DNA from: Chlorokybus atmophyticus
Taxonomy: Eukaryota; Streptophyta; Chlorokybophyceae; Chlorokybales; Chlorokybaceae
Reading direction: 5' to 3'
Assembly (NCBI GenBank): GCA_009103225.1
Contig: RHPI01003491.1
Span: 1 to 64,000, forward strand
DNA length: 64,000 nucleotides
This document shows positions 62,293 to 64,000 of this stretch, in pieces; positions within the stretch are counted from its first letter, which is position 1, and each line of letters opens with the position of its first letter. The notes beneath the pieces were generated by a model. The model did not search any database. It was not told the DNA's origin and was given only the letters and a program-made list of their open reading frames with translations. A program made the translations under genes and the position numbers.

Positions 62293-64000
62293 AGGAACAT
62301 GAGCTGCGTGCTACAGCTAGCTAGCTGAACATAAAAGCGTTCATTAGGGTGCTTTCACGGTAAGCTGCAATCAATGTCACACTGACGGTCATGTGTTTTC
62401 ACCTTCAAGGTTTTCATGATGTGTGACTGGAGCACGCTCTTCAAGCCATACGGTGTGAGGAGACTGCAGCTGCAGACTGCCGCTCGGTGCTTGTCGGCGC
62501 TTAGCTAGCCGTGCGTCCAGCTGAAGCAAGCGCAGTTTGCTTTCTCCTTCTCCTTCTCCTCCGCCTCTGCTACTACTACTGCTACTACTTGTCTAGCATC
62601 CTCCATTGTCATGGGATGATTGCATGAAACACTGGCAGATTGTTTTATACAAACCTGGCTGCGCTTTCAACAGCTCCTGCCCAAGCTATGCCCCCCTGCC
62701 TGGACGTCGCCTTTGCCTGCTACTGCTTACAATTTGCCGCCTGCTTGCAGTTGCTACCTACTGCTGTAACTGCCGCCTACTACCACCGCCGGCTGAAAGC
62801 AATCACCTGGTATGCTGCTCAGGCTCTGGGCCCTTCCCATGCATGCGGCCATGCAATGCTTGTACACTAACGGGAATAACGATGGGCATTACCGCTAGAT
62901 GTACATGCAAAAGAATGAAGTCACATCATTGGCACCCGAATCTATGAAAGCAACAGGCGTAATTAGGGTTTGCCACGTGCATGCGGCAGCATGCATGTGG
63001 TGCAGGGTTGTCGCCGCGCCGGAGGGGGAGTGGCTGCAAGAGCATGGGGACGAGGAAGGAGGTGGAAGAGACGTAGAGCAAGGAGAGAGCAGGAACGCTG
63101 GAAGCGAGCAGGCCCCACTCATTATTGCCATGATGGCCACGGTATGTTTGATTGCTTTTTGCCTTGGCCGATGTTATAGTCTGGTGCAACGAGCATGTTT
63201 GACATCAGGAGTATCCTACACAGTGCATTGACAGATCTGATTGAAGCGTAGTACCAGAATGACACATGCGCATCATGCGCTTGCTTAAACGCAGTCAGCA
63301 GCCGCCAAGAACGGCGATGTGCACTGATGCTCGTTGTGCCGGAGCCCACCTCTTGGCCTGAATCACTGCCATGCACGCAATGCAAGTCATGCATGGCATG
63401 CGGTGGTAGTCACTAGCAGCGTTTCGTCCACACTTGTGCAACATACCTGTGTCCCATGTACACAGTATGCATACCAGTATGGTTTTCAATCGCCGCACAC
63501 AATGCGTTCACGTGGACAATCACACCGTGTGATGGGCCACAGCTACAGACGCACACATCAGGATCCGTGCGTGCTCATACCACGCATGCGCCATGCAACT
63601 GTCATTGCACCCGAGCACGCATGTGCATGCCCGCGCGTGCACAAGCCCACACACATGCGTGCACACAAGCGCACCCACATATAGGTGCTGATGAACGGTT
63701 TCTGCTATTTCGGGAGCAGTCTCAGCAACTGTAGAAATGGTAGAGCACGTGGTGATTGTTATCCGTGAGGTCGCGTAATGTGTGTGTGTGTGTGTGTGTG
63801 TGTGAAGAAAGGGAGAAGCAAACATTTGCGGGATTGAAGGACTCCTTCAATGGCGGCCATCAGCGTGCAACAACAATAAAGACAGTTCTATCAGCAGGGG
63901 CGTTGGCAGGTTTGTGTCTTGTGTTGGTTTGTGTGTGTGCGCGCGTGCGGGTGCGCGCGTGGGTGAGAGATAGTTAACACAGACGGGCAGCCTTTGTCAA
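62293..64000. other. Non-coding with GT microsatellite, no gene supported
   Basis: A (GT)n run lies at 63779-63804 and alternating GC/GT sequence at 63930-63965. A Leu/Cys-rich plus frame near 62606-62870 has no supporting signal. Confidence 0.5.

Noticed and set aside
1-64000. CRISPR arrays, bacterial operons, rRNA or tRNA genes
   Set aside because: None seen; regular short repeats here are minisatellites or LTR pieces, and the introns and elements are eukaryotic.

Overview
This window is nuclear DNA of a eukaryote, most likely a green alga. That rests on many short GT-AG introns, stacked LTR retrotransposons, a chromovirus, and primer-binding sites matching plant-type initiator tRNA-Met. 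The genus is not resolvable; a core chlorophyte is my best guess and is inference. I see no rRNA, tRNA, CRISPR or bacterial-type operon. About two thirds of the window is transposable-element DNA, and four runs of N mark assembly gaps or joins.

Layout. (1) 1-4357: right part of a Ty3/gypsy element on the minus strand (gypsy-1: gag, pol, PBS, LTR), running off the left edge. (2) 4388-25000: a broken multi-exon minus-strand gene (gene X), split by two insertions. One is a 12 kb LTR element at 5737-17723 that carries a cytosine-5 DNA methyltransferase between protease and reverse transcriptase and the remains of a PHD finger after the integrase. The other is a Ty1/copia element at 18827-23745 lying in an intron. 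Removing the 12 kb element and one target-site copy restores gene X's reading frame. (3) 25397-27216: gene Y, a multi-exon plus-strand gene of unknown function, divergent from gene X across a spacer full of palindromes. (4) 27.2-29.6 kb: non-coding, with a minisatellite and a strong hairpin. (5) 29.6-34.5 kb and 55.4-60.4 kb: a segmental duplication, each copy with a 12-exon gene for a secreted leucine-rich-repeat protein. (6) 35.0-37.0 kb: LINE remains. (7) 37602-38115: a 514 bp TRIM-like mini-retrotransposon with a perfect target-site duplication. (8) 40453-41120: a solo gypsy LTR. (9) 41532-51778: gypsy-3, which has lost its reverse transcriptase and is itself interrupted by gypsy-2 (43574-49622), an intact chromovirus with near-identical LTRs and a perfect 5 bp duplication. 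(10) 51.8-53.1 kb: more LINE remains. (11) 53.1-55.4 kb and 60.4-64 kb: non-coding DNA with hairpins and simple repeats.

The main discovery candidate is the 12 kb element. It appears to combine a DNA-methylation writer (motifs I, IV, VI, VIII, IX, X visible, catalytic Cys kept) with a histone-tail reader (PHD finger) in one polyprotein. Retrotransposon-borne C5 methyltransferases are known from dinoflagellates and charophyte algae; I know of no description of one paired with a C-terminal PHD finger. This copy is damaged (several stops, several frame changes, a 14-N join), so its biology must be read from sister copies. Gypsy-2 is the copy most likely to be active now.
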